From contig JBBRUG010000137.1 of the NCBI GenBank assembly GCA_038247995.1, positions 1 to 14,631 on the forward strand: a stretch of 14,631 nt of DNA, written 5' to 3'. Made by a program: the position numbers and the translations under genes. Positions 1 through 6,634 of the stretch are shown one piece after another (the first letter of the stretch is position 1; every line of letters starts with the position of its first letter). The stretch is from JBBRUG01 sp038247995. GTDB taxonomy: Bacteria; Chloroflexota; Chloroflexia; Chloroflexales; Chloroflexaceae. The notes below the pieces were generated by a model. The model was given only the letters and a program-made list of their open reading frames with translations, was not told where the DNA came from and ran no database searches.

Positions 1-81
1 TAGTCGCACAGTTCACAGTTCATAGTCGCACAGTTCACAGTTCATAGTCGCACAGTTCACAGTTCATAGTCGCACAGTTCC
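1..81. repeat. 22-bp tandem repeat, about 3.7 copies
   Basis: The unit TAGTCGCA-CAGTTCA-CAGTTCA (8+7+7 bases) repeats exactly at 1-22, 23-44 and 45-66. A fourth partial copy runs to about 81 and degenerates at its last base. The array starts at the window edge, so its true length is unknown. The 7/8-base word structure is the same style as arrays at other gene ends in this window, though the words differ. I see no coding potential. Confidence 0.9.
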
Positions 82-116
82 ACAAGCGGGCCATCGCCCA
101 TCGTCCGTCATCTATA

Positions 117-136
117 GATTATCATTGATTATCATT
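117..136. repeat. 10-bp direct repeat, two perfect copies
   Basis: GATTATCATT occurs twice head to tail (117-126 and 127-136), about 110 bases before the transporter start. The stretch is AT-rich compared with its surroundings. It could be a regulator site or a chance duplication; nothing in the sequence decides this. Confidence 0.6.
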
Positions 137-192
137 CAGCCTAAAGGCCACTTGCGTCATAGCGCATCCTGGTTTATCTTTCAAGCAGTAAA

Positions 193-209
193 TATTGGAC
201 TCACCAATA
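193..209. promoter_or_regulatory. Operator-like inverted repeat upstream of the exporter
   Basis: TATTGG and CCAATA form a perfect 6-bp inverted repeat with a 5-base spacer (17 bp in all). It lies 37 bases before the GTG start of the MFS exporter. Size, symmetry and position fit a dimeric repressor site of the TetR or MarR kind, which commonly control drug exporters. No regulator gene is visible in the window. A weak promoter could lie just upstream (TTGCGT at 152-157 and TATCTT at 175-180, spacing 17), which would put this palindrome just downstream of the transcription start. The operator role is inferred. Confidence 0.4.
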
Positions 210-245
210 ACTGACTGCCCAACGGTATAACTGAAGGAGCGTAGT

Positions 246-1739
246 GTGACACGCAATCGGCTGATCCTCGTGACCCTTGGGGTGATGATGAGCCTGTTTA
301 TGGCTTCGATGGAAAGTACGGTGATCGCTACAGCGATGCCGACCATCGTGGCGCAATTGGGCGGGCTGGAGAATTATAGCTGGGTTTTCTCGATCTATCT
401 GCTCACTTCAACCACCACCGGTCCGATCTTCGGCAAGCTCTCGGACATTTTCGGGCGCCGTCCGATCTTCATGGCTGCGATTATCCTGTTTGTGGTTGGC
501 TCGTTCCTGTGCGGCATTGCCAACACAATGGGCCAACTGATCGCGGCCCGCGCCGTGCAAGGCGTTGGCGCCGGCGGGTTGATGCCGCTGGCCTTCATTA
601 TTGTGGGCGACATCTACACCCTGGAGCAGCGCACGCGCGTGCAAGGGCTCTTTTCGGGCGTCTGGGGCGTCAGTTCGGTGATCGGGCCGCTCATTGGCGG
701 CTTTTTGGTCGATACCGTCTCGTGGCATTGGGTCTTTCTGGTTAACATTCCGGCGGCGATTATTGCGGCCGGCCTGGTCTGGTTTGGCTGGAGCGGCGTT
801 GCCCGCCCGACAGGCGCGCGCCCGGCAATCGACTACGCCGGGGCAGGGCTACTGATCGTTGCGGTTGTCGCGCTGCTGCTCGGGTTAAACGACCTGGGAC
901 GAACGTTAAACCAGGGCCTGATCGGGCTGGCGCTGGCGGCAACCGGCGCATTGATCTGGGTTGAGTTGCGTGCTCCAGCGCCGATTTTGCCGCTCCGGCT
1001 GCTGAAAGACCGCATGTTTGCCGTAGCCTGTATTCACGGCTTGCTCGCCGGATGGGCGCTGTTCGGCAGTATGTCGTATGTACCCTTGTACGTGCAGGGT
1101 GTGCTGGGCACTACGGCAACCGAGGCCGGCAGCACGCTTACGCCGCTGCTGTTGGGCTGGGTCTTTACGAGCATTCTGGCCAGCCGGATCTTGCTGCGGG
1201 TAAGTTATCGCACGGTAGCGGTAACGGGGATGATGTTCTTCATGGTCGGCGCAGTGCTGCTTACCCAGGCGCCGGCCTTCGGCAGCCGCGTGTTGCTGAT
1301 GGTTGCGCTGACCTTACTCGGCATCGGTATGGGCGCCTCGATTCCCTCGTTCCTGATCGCGGTGCAAACGAGTGTGTCGCGCAGCCAGATGGGCGCGGCC
1401 ACGGCCTCGATCCAATTCTCACGCCAGATCGGCGGGACGATCGGCGTGGCAGTGCTAGGGATCGTGTTGGCAGCCCAACTCACCAGCAGCCTGGCTGCAG
1501 CAGGGCTGGCACCGGATGCCTTTCCGATCGACGCGCTGCTCGGCGAAGGGACGTCGAATGTCGAACTGCCTGCCGCCGCCCGACCGGCGCTCGCAGATGC
1601 GATCGGGGCAACCTTCAACATGACGCTCGGGATCGCCTTGTTCGCTACAATTGCCACCTTTTTTGCGCCAAGCGGCAACATCACCCAACTGCGCGATCGC
1701 CGTGAAGCCCAGGACGCGGCTATTTCAGCCGGAGATTAG
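246..1739 (+). CDS. MFS multidrug exporter, DHA2 (EmrB/QacA-like) family
   Basis: This 497-residue inner-membrane protein has about 14 hydrophobic segments, the usual size and topology for proton-coupled DHA2 exporters. The first helix carries an acidic residue in the family position (E23, in MESTVIATAMPTI at 22-34). Motif A, GKLSDIFGRRP, is at 63-73, the RAVQGVGAGG motif at 102-111 and the antiporter motif C, GVSSVIGPLIGG, at 141-152. The GTG start at 246 is chosen because GAAGGAG (233-239) sits 6 bases upstream and the protein then begins with a short polar stretch before helix 1. It is a single-gene unit with a palindromic site before it and a hairpin after it. The substrate cannot be read from the sequence. 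The family call is firm; a role in drug resistance is inferred. Confidence 0.93.
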   Translation: MTRNRLILVTLGVMMSLFMASMESTVIATAMPTIVAQLGGLENYSWVFSIYLLTSTTTGPIFGKLSDIFGRRPIFMAAIILFVVGSFLCGIANTMGQLIAARAVQGVGAGGLMPLAFIIVGDIYTLEQRTRVQGLFSGVWGVSSVIGPLIGGFLVDTVSWHWVFLVNIPAAIIAAGLVWFGWSGVARPTGARPAIDYAGAGLLIVAVVALLLGLNDLGRTLNQGLIGLALAATGALIWVELRAPAPILPLRLLKDRMFAVACIHGLLAGWALFGSMSYVPLYVQGVLGTTATEAGSTLTPLLLGWVFTSILASRILLRVSYRTVAVTGMMFFMVGAVLLTQAPAFGSRVLLMVALTLLGIGMGASIPSFLIAVQTSVSRSQMGAATASIQFSRQIGGTIGVAVLGIVLAAQLTSSLAAAGLAPDAFPIDALLGEGTSNVELPAAARPALADAIGATFNMTLGIALFATIATFFAPSGNITQLRDRREAQDAAISAGD

Positions 1740-1762
1740 CCGAGTGCGTTGAAGGCTACCTT

Positions 1763-1801
1763 ATGCGGCAGCGTCGTCCTACCGGAATGACGCTGCCGCA
1801 T
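1763..1801 (+). terminator. Hairpin terminator after the exporter gene
   Basis: ATGCGGCAGCGTC (1763-1775) pairs perfectly with GACGCTGCCGCAT (1789-1801), a 13-bp GC-rich stem around a 13-base loop, starting 24 bases after the exporter stop. The following TTCCATTTATT is T-rich but not a clean U-tract, so intrinsic termination is plausible and not certain. Confidence 0.6.
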
Positions 1802-1809
1802 TCCATTTA

Positions 1810-1838
1810 TTGCGGCGCCTGTACCGATCGGGTACAAT
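1810..1838 (+). promoter_or_regulatory. Putative sigma-70-type promoter for hisZ
   Basis: TTGCGG (1810-1815, three of six matches to the -35 consensus) and TACAAT (1833-1838, five of six to the -10) are separated by the ideal 17 bases. Transcription would start near 1845, giving a leader of roughly 37 bases before the hisZ GTG. A small inverted repeat, GTACC/GGTAC (1821-1825 and 1831-1835), overlaps the spacer and the -10 and could be an operator. This is a prediction from sequence only. Confidence 0.45.
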
Positions 1839-1881
1839 ACGCAGCGCAACAGACGACAAAGCCTAGTGTTATGAGGGAGCA

Positions 1882-3333
1882 GTGAGCGGCACGATCGAGG
1901 CAGTGCGGGGTATGCACGATGTGCTGCCCGAGGAACAGCGCGCCGTGGCGCGCGCCAGGGCTACCATTGAGGCACTGCTGGCCAACCACGGCTATGATCC
2001 GATCGACCTGCCGGCGCTTGAGCAGCGCGATCTATACCTGCGCAAACTCGGTGAGGAACTGGTCGGCAAAGTGTATGAGTTCACGTTCGGCGGGCGCGAA
2101 CTAGCCTTGCGCCCCGAATGGACGGCGTCGGTGCTGCGCGCCTATGTAACGCACCTGCAAGATCAACCGTTGCCCCTACGCCTGAGCTACTGCGGTCCGG
2201 TATTCCGCTATGAACGGCCGCAACGCCTAACCTACCGCCAGTTTACCCAACTCGGCGTCGAGTTAGTCGGCGCTCCTTCGCCCCGCGCCGATGCCGAAAT
2301 TATCGCGTTGGCGTGCCAGGGCCTGGAAGCCGTAGGCATTACATCGTACCGCGTGGTGATTGGGCATGTGGGCCTGGCGCGCACATTGCTCAGCGGCCTG
2401 GGCCTCCCCGAGCGCACGCAGGGTGCATTGATGTGGAATATGGAACGGCTACGCACCCACGGGCCAGCTGCCGTTCGTGAGCGGTTAGCCGCCGATCAGG
2501 GCGCGCCACCGGCAGGGCTCGAACTGCCGCCCGGCCTCGACAACGAACAGGCTGCGGCATGGCTTTTGCGCGTCCTGGAGGCCATGCAGATCGATCTCAG
2601 CACCGGCACACGCACGCCCGAGGCGGTGGTGCAACGACTGCTCCGCCGCGTGGGGCGCGCCGGCGAGGCGCCGCAGATCGAGCGGGCGCTGGAACTGCTT
2701 GAACAGTTAGGCCAGGTTCGCGGCGCGCCGGAAGCGGCCCTCGCCCAACTCGACGCCCTATTCCACGCTACCGGCCACGCAACCTCGCCCGGCGCCGAAT
2801 TGCGCGCCGTGTTGAACTTACTTACTGCGCATGGCATACCGACCGAGCGGATCGCCCTCGACTGTGGCCTTGGGCGCGGGTTGCAGTACTACACCGGGCT
2901 GATCTTCGAGATCTACGACACCGGCGATATTCAACTCTGCGGCGGCGGGCGCTACGACGATCTGGTGCAGGCGCTCGGCGGGCGCCAACCGGTGCCGGCA
3001 GTTGGTTTTGCCTATGGCCTGGAGCGCGTCGGCGCAGTGGCCAACGTGCCGCATCCCGACGCGAATCGTACCGTACTGGTAGCCCCAGTAAACGCTGAAG
3101 ACTACCCGTACGCCCTGGAAGTCGCCCGACGCTTGCGCGCAAACGGGTTTGTGGTTACTGTCGATGTGCGTGGGCGTAACGTCGCTACAAATCTGCGCGA
3201 TGCCGCCCGGCGCAAGATCGGCTATGCAGCAATTGTTGGGGCCGCTGAACGTGAACAGGGCATGATCGTCTGGCGCGACCTCGTGGCGCATAATGAGCAA
3301 CGCGTGGCGCTGGAGGCGATAGGTACAGTCTGA
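1882..3333 (+). CDS. hisZ: HisZ-like ATP phosphoribosyltransferase regulatory subunit (HisRS paralogue)
   Basis: This 483-residue protein has a class II HisRS-type core. It shows RGMHDVLPEE (9-18), motif 1 RPEWTAS (77-83), motif 2 GPVFRYERP...YRQFTQLGVELVG (105-130), RGLQYYTG (332-339), CGGGRYDDL (353-361) and motif 3 GFAYGLER (375-382). An anticodon-binding-like domain fills 396-483. Compared with E. coli HisRS, the position of Arg121 (ATP contact) is Thr117, the Gly of the E-G-T motif is Trp80, and the Asp of GLDYY is Gln335. Arg109, Glu111, Gln123, Glu127, Arg332 and Arg382 remain. GHVGLARTLL (161-170) and the position two genes before hisG point to HisZ, yet most HisZ proteins lack the C-terminal domain. 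A functional histidyl-tRNA synthetase is the alternative. The GTG start has GAGG at 1873-1876. The stop codon lies inside a repeat array. Confidence 0.65.
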   Translation: MSGTIEAVRGMHDVLPEEQRAVARARATIEALLANHGYDPIDLPALEQRDLYLRKLGEELVGKVYEFTFGGRELALRPEWTASVLRAYVTHLQDQPLPLRLSYCGPVFRYERPQRLTYRQFTQLGVELVGAPSPRADAEIIALACQGLEAVGITSYRVVIGHVGLARTLLSGLGLPERTQGALMWNMERLRTHGPAAVRERLAADQGAPPAGLELPPGLDNEQAAAWLLRVLEAMQIDLSTGTRTPEAVVQRLLRRVGRAGEAPQIERALELLEQLGQVRGAPEAALAQLDALFHATGHATSPGAELRAVLNLLTAHGIPTERIALDCGLGRGLQYYTGLIFEIYDTGDIQLCGGGRYDDLVQALGGRQPVPAVGFAYGLERVGAVANVPHPDANRTVLVAPVNAEDYPYALEVARRLRANGFVVTVDVRGRNVATNLRDAARRKIGYAAIVGAAEREQGMIVWRDLVAHNEQRVALEAIGTV

Positions 3334-3527
3334 CAGTCTGGCAGTCTGGCAGTTTGCAGTCTGGCAGTTTGCAGTTCAACAGTCTGGCAGTTTGCAGTTC
3401 AACAGTCTGGCAGTCTGGCAGTCTGGCAGTTTGCAGTTCAACAGTCTGGCAGTTTGCAGTCTGGCAGTTCAACAGTCTGGCAGTTCAACAGTCTGGCAGT
3501 TCAACAGTCTGATAGTCTGACCGTTTG
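3326..3527. repeat. Word array: 26 tandem 7-8 bp words
   Basis: The 202 bases parse completely into three words: 1 = CAGTCTGG, 2 = CAGTTTG, 3 = CAGTTCAA. The first word and the last three are single-base variants. Order: 1-1-1-2-1-2-3-1-2-3-1-1-1-2-3-1-2-1-3-1-3-1-3-1-1-2. Word 3 is always followed by word 1, and word 2 is always preceded by word 1. The first word (3326-3333) contains the hisZ stop codon TGA. The array fills most of the 269-base gap before the creatininase-family gene. It has no unique spacers, so it is not CRISPR. Confidence 0.95.
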
Positions 3528-3572
3528 CAGCTCAGGGCAGGAACGTAGACAGCGTATGCCAAGTTGCGACCT

Positions 3573-3600
3573 TCTGAAATCTGAAACCTGAATTCTGATC
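3573..3600. repeat. Four tandem heptamers abutting the next start codon
   Basis: TCTGAAA, TCTGAAA, CCTGAAT and TCTGATC follow each other without gaps and end two bases before the ATG at 3603. They occupy the place where a ribosome binding site would be expected, and no Shine-Dalgarno sequence is visible there. The vocabulary differs from the preceding 3326-3527 array. Confidence 0.7.
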
Positions 3601-3602
3601 AC

Positions 3603-4424
3603 ATGGCGACGAACGAAAGTACACCCGGTACACCAACCTGGGGACGCTATACCGAACTTACGCCGGCGAAGCTCGCCGCGATCCGCAGCCAGACGTCTGT
3701 GGCCTATGTGCCATGGGGCGCGCTGCAATGGCATGGGCCGCACTTGCCGCTCGGGCTCGACGGGCTTGTCGCCGAGACAATCGCCGAACGGGTCGCCCGC
3801 CAGGTCGGCGGTGTGCTCCTGCCGACAACCTGGTGGCCGACGACGCCGATCCCTCACGCCGAGTCGTTGGGTGTGCGCATCGAAACGCTCCAGGCGCTCT
3901 GGAGCGATCTGTTCGCCGGGTTGCAGGCGGCGCAGTGGCAAATCATTGTGGCGATCAGCGGGCATTATGCCCCCAGCCATGAATTGGCGCTGATTGCTGC
4001 TGCTGAGCAGGCCATGCAACAGCATAACTTGCTCGTGCTGGCCGTGCCCACGATGGCCCTAGTTGATGAAGAGATGCTCGATCACGCCGGCCTCTGGGAA
4101 AGCTCGCTCCTGATGGCGCTACGCCCCGATCTGGTGCAACTGGATGAACTCGGTCACGGCCCGCTCAATTTGCCCGATGCGGCAATCATCGGACGCGACC
4201 CACGCGGGACCGCTTCGGCCTCGATTGGCGCCAGTGCGATCAACCTGGCCGTGGATCGGATCAGCGTTGCCGTGACAAACCTGATTAGTGAAGGCAGCGC
4301 CCGCCCGCTTCATGCGCTCTACGAATCGCGGCGCGAGCGCCACCAGGCCTTTATTGAGCGCTACGCCAACCAACCCGAGGCGGCGGCCACGGCCTGGTGG
4401 ACTGATCTACACGAGAAAAAATAG
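3603..4424 (+). CDS. Creatininase/ArfB-family metal-dependent amidohydrolase homologue
   Basis: This 273-residue protein fits the creatininase family, which hydrolyses amide or cyclic-amidine C-N bonds with a two-metal centre. The core motif reads WHGPHLPLGLD (43-53), giving likely ligands His44 and Asp53. SGHY (119-122) supplies His121, and DHAGLWESS (160-168) supplies Glu166, the place of the family's HAG-x-ETS motif. The usual Glu two residues before His44 is Gln42, and the NGHGGN loop is altered to SGHYAPS, so metal binding may be changed. The substrate is unknown; creatininase, FAPy deformylase (ArfB) and mycofactocin peptidase (MftE) are relatives. It ends one base before hisG, so the two are probably translated from one message. 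There is no clear Shine-Dalgarno before the ATG; heptamer repeats occupy that site. Confidence 0.8.
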   Translation: MATNESTPGTPTWGRYTELTPAKLAAIRSQTSVAYVPWGALQWHGPHLPLGLDGLVAETIAERVARQVGGVLLPTTWWPTTPIPHAESLGVRIETLQALWSDLFAGLQAAQWQIIVAISGHYAPSHELALIAAAEQAMQQHNLLVLAVPTMALVDEEMLDHAGLWESSLLMALRPDLVQLDELGHGPLNLPDAAIIGRDPRGTASASIGASAINLAVDRISVAVTNLISEGSARPLHALYESRRERHQAFIERYANQPEAAATAWWTDLHEKK

Positions 4425-4425
4425 T

Positions 4426-5433
4426 ATGCTCCGGTTTGCCATTCCCTCGAAAGGCGGCGGCTACGATGCCAGCCTGGCGTTGCTCGAAAGCTGCGGCCTG
4501 CGGGTGATGCGCGCCAATCCGCGCCAATACACCGCAACCTTGCGCGGCCTGCCCGACACTGAAGTGCTGCTCCATCGGCCCGCCGACATTGTTGAGAAAG
4601 TCGCTGTAGGCAGCATCGACATCGGGATCACCGGGCTCGACCTGGTGCGCGAACAGCGCGACGACGATACCAACCTGCTTGTGCTCTACGACGATCTGGG
4701 CTTCTGGCGGGTTGAACTGGTTTTTGCCGTGCCGCAGGGCTGGGTCGATGTGAATTCGTGGGCTGATCTGGCTGATCTCGCCGCCGATATGCAGCGTCAG
4801 GGCCGACGGCTACGGATCGCCACAAAATATGCCGAGACAATCCGGCGCTTCTGTTATACCCACGGCATCAACGCCTTTGAACTTGTCGACTCACAGGGGG
4901 CCACGGAAGCCGCGCCGAGCCTGGGTTACGCCGATATTATTGCCGATATTACCGAGACCGGCACGGCCATTCGCGAGAACAAGCTCAAGATCGTCGGCGG
5001 ATCGATCCAGCGCTCGCAGGCAGTGCTGGTGGGCAGTCGGCGCACGCTGCGGGGCGATCCACGCAAACTTGCGCTGGTGCGCGAATTGCTTGAACTGATC
5101 GAGGCGCGGCGGCGCGGGCGGCTATTTTACTCGCTCACTGCCAACGTATCGGGCGAATCGGTGGCCGCCGTAGGCCGCGGCGTAACAGCGCGCCAGGAAC
5201 TCGCCGGGTTGCACGGCCCGACCATCGCCCCCGTCTGGAGTAAGTATGTCGCCGAGGAGGGCGGCGAACCACGCTGGTTTGCCGTGAATGTGGTTGTGCC
5301 GCAAGAAGAACTGTTACCCGCTACCGAACACCTGCGCAGCCTGGGCGCGGTCAGCATCACCACCGTGCAGGTACAGCACGTCTTTAAGGCTCAGAGCGAT
5401 GCGTATGTGAAGCTTGTAGACGCATTAGGGTGA
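4426..5433 (+). CDS. hisG: ATP phosphoribosyltransferase, long form
   Basis: This is the first committed enzyme of histidine synthesis, joining ATP and PRPP to give phosphoribosyl-ATP in the cytoplasm. The 335-residue protein begins MLRFAIPSKG. The signature PRPP loop follows at 158-183: GATEAAPSLGYADIIAD, then TGTAIREN. The segment 262-335 (HGPTIAPVWSKY, WFAVNVVVPQEELLP, LGAVSITTVQVQHVF) matches the C-terminal regulatory domain of long-form HisG, which normally gives histidine feedback without HisZ. The ATG at 4426 is preferred over an upstream in-frame ATG at 4288 because the protein then starts where the family starts, one base after the creatininase-family stop. Long HisG close to a HisZ-like gene is an unusual pairing. 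Confidence 0.93.
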   Translation: MLRFAIPSKGGGYDASLALLESCGLRVMRANPRQYTATLRGLPDTEVLLHRPADIVEKVAVGSIDIGITGLDLVREQRDDDTNLLVLYDDLGFWRVELVFAVPQGWVDVNSWADLADLAADMQRQGRRLRIATKYAETIRRFCYTHGINAFELVDSQGATEAAPSLGYADIIADITETGTAIRENKLKIVGGSIQRSQAVLVGSRRTLRGDPRKLALVRELLELIEARRRGRLFYSLTANVSGESVAAVGRGVTARQELAGLHGPTIAPVWSKYVAEEGGEPRWFAVNVVVPQEELLPATEHLRSLGAVSITTVQVQHVFKAQSDAYVKLVDALG

Positions 5434-5448
5434 TAATCTGAGCGCGTG

Positions 5449-5567
5449 GACGAACGACCAAGGACGAAAGCCAGACGCATCGGCATTGCGCAACATTGGT
5501 CTTTGATCCTTATCGTTAGTCTCTGGCCTTTGGTCTTCCGTCTTTGGTCTTCCGTCTTTGGCCGTTC
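5449..5567. repeat. Two opposed heptamer arrays between hisG and purM
   Basis: At 5449-5476, four heptamers run GACGAAC, GACCAAG, GACGAAA, GCCAGAC. At 5519-5567, seven contiguous heptamers run GTCTCTG, GCCTTTG, GTCTTCC, GTCTTTG, GTCTTCC, GTCTTTG, GCCGTTC. The second block is built from complements of the first block's word style (GAC... versus ...GTC), so the two halves could pair imperfectly. The 42 bases between them hold looser related words. This is most of the 157-base hisG-purM gap; no convincing promoter is visible. Confidence 0.8.
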
Positions 5568-5590
5568 ACAGTACGCTTCAAGGTAACCAT

Positions 5591-6634
5591 ATGACCAACA
5601 CCTACAGCGCGGCCGGCGTTGATATTGCGGCGGCTACGCGGGCCAAGGAACTAATGGCCGATGCCGTACGTTCGACGCATGGGCCGGCGGTGCTCGTCGG
5701 AATGGGCGCGTTCGGCGGTTGTTTCGACGCCGGTATCGCATTACAGGGGATCGATAGTCCGGTGCTGGTGAGCAGCGCCGACGGCGTGGGCACCAAAACG
5801 CTTGTCGCCGCCGCGCTGGGCCGCTACGATACCGTCGGCCAGGATCTCGTCAATCATTGTGTTAACGATATTCTGGTGCAGGGCGCACAGCCGCTCTTTT
5901 TTCTCGACTATGTTGCAGCGGCAAAACTCGATGCCGTGCAGGTGGCGGCAATTGTCGGCGGGGTGGCGACGGCGTGCAAGGCGGTGGGGTGTGCGCTCCT
6001 GGGCGGCGAAACTGCCGAAATGCCCGCTGTGTACATGCCCGGCACGTTCGACCTGGCCGGCACAATCGTCGGCGTGGTAGCGCGCACGGCCATGTTGCCC
6101 CGTCCCGACATCGCGCCCGGCGACGCCGTCCTGGCCCTGCCTTCAACCGGCCTGCACACCAACGGCTATTCGCTGGCCCGCCGCGTGATCGAGCAGGGCG
6201 CAGGCTACAACGCCCGCCCGGCGATCCTCGGCGGGCAGAGTATCGGCGCGGCGCTGCTGGCGATACACCGTTGCTACCTGAATGAGGTGGCTACGTTACG
6301 GGCAGCGGTGTCGCTCAAAGGGTTGGCCCATATTACCGGCGGCGGTGTGTACGACAACTTGCCCAGAGTTCTGCCCGCTGGAACCGGCGCGACGATCACG
6401 CGCGGCAGTTGGCCCATCCCGCCGATCTTCAACTACCTGGTTGAGCAGGGGCAGATCGCCGAGCAGGAAGCGTTCCACGCGCTGAATATGGGCCTGGGCA
6501 TGCTGGTGATTGTCCCGGCTGATGCCGTGGAAGCTGCGCTGGCGGCGGTGCCTGAGGCCTGCCGGGTGGGTACGGTGACGGAGGGGGAAGGGGTGGCGTT
6601 GGTGAACCAGGGAACGAAGGAACCAGGGAACTAA
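5591..6634 (+). CDS. purM: Phosphoribosylformylglycinamidine cyclo-ligase (AIR synthetase)
   Basis: PurM closes FGAM to aminoimidazole ribotide using ATP, the fifth step of IMP synthesis. The 347-residue protein has the expected family length and motifs: YSAAGVDI near the start, SSADGVGTKTLVAAALGRYD, VNDILVQGAQPLFFLDYVAA, LLGGETAEMPAVYMPGTFD, GLHTNGYSL, HITGGGVYDNLPRVLP and LNMGLGM. The ATG at 5591 is chosen over an in-frame ATG at 5558. It has AAGG at 5580-5583 and matches the family N-terminus, whereas the extra 11 residues are encoded by spacer sequence. The last nine residues, NQGTKEPGN, are encoded by an octamer repeat array and look like an added tail beyond the normal end GEGVAL. Confidence 0.96.
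   Translation: MTNTYSAAGVDIAAATRAKELMADAVRSTHGPAVLVGMGAFGGCFDAGIALQGIDSPVLVSSADGVGTKTLVAAALGRYDTVGQDLVNHCVNDILVQGAQPLFFLDYVAAAKLDAVQVAAIVGGVATACKAVGCALLGGETAEMPAVYMPGTFDLAGTIVGVVARTAMLPRPDIAPGDAVLALPSTGLHTNGYSLARRVIEQGAGYNARPAILGGQSIGAALLAIHRCYLNEVATLRAAVSLKGLAHITGGGVYDNLPRVLPAGTGATITRGSWPIPPIFNYLVEQGQIAEQEAFHALNMGLGMLVIVPADAVEAALAAVPEACRVGTVTEGEGVALVNQGTKEPGN

Noticed and set aside
1205..1684. 159-codon minus-strand open frame opposite the exporter
   Set aside because: It is antisense to the transmembrane segments of the exporter and has no motif or ribosome binding site of its own.
3185..3472. Minus-strand open frame rich in Cys, Gln, Thr and Leu (CQTVELQTARL)
   Set aside because: It is the translation of the word repeat plus antisense of hisZ; the low-complexity peptide follows from the DNA repeat.
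3326..3527. CRISPR-like array
   Set aside because: The repeats are 7-8 bases with no unique spacers between them, and no cas gene is near.
4288..4425. Upstream in-frame start for hisG
   Set aside because: It would overlap the creatininase-family gene by over 130 bases and add a stretch unlike any HisG N-terminus.
5558..5590. Upstream in-frame start for purM
   Set aside because: The 11 extra residues come from the heptamer spacer; the ATG at 5591 has its own AAGG and the family start.
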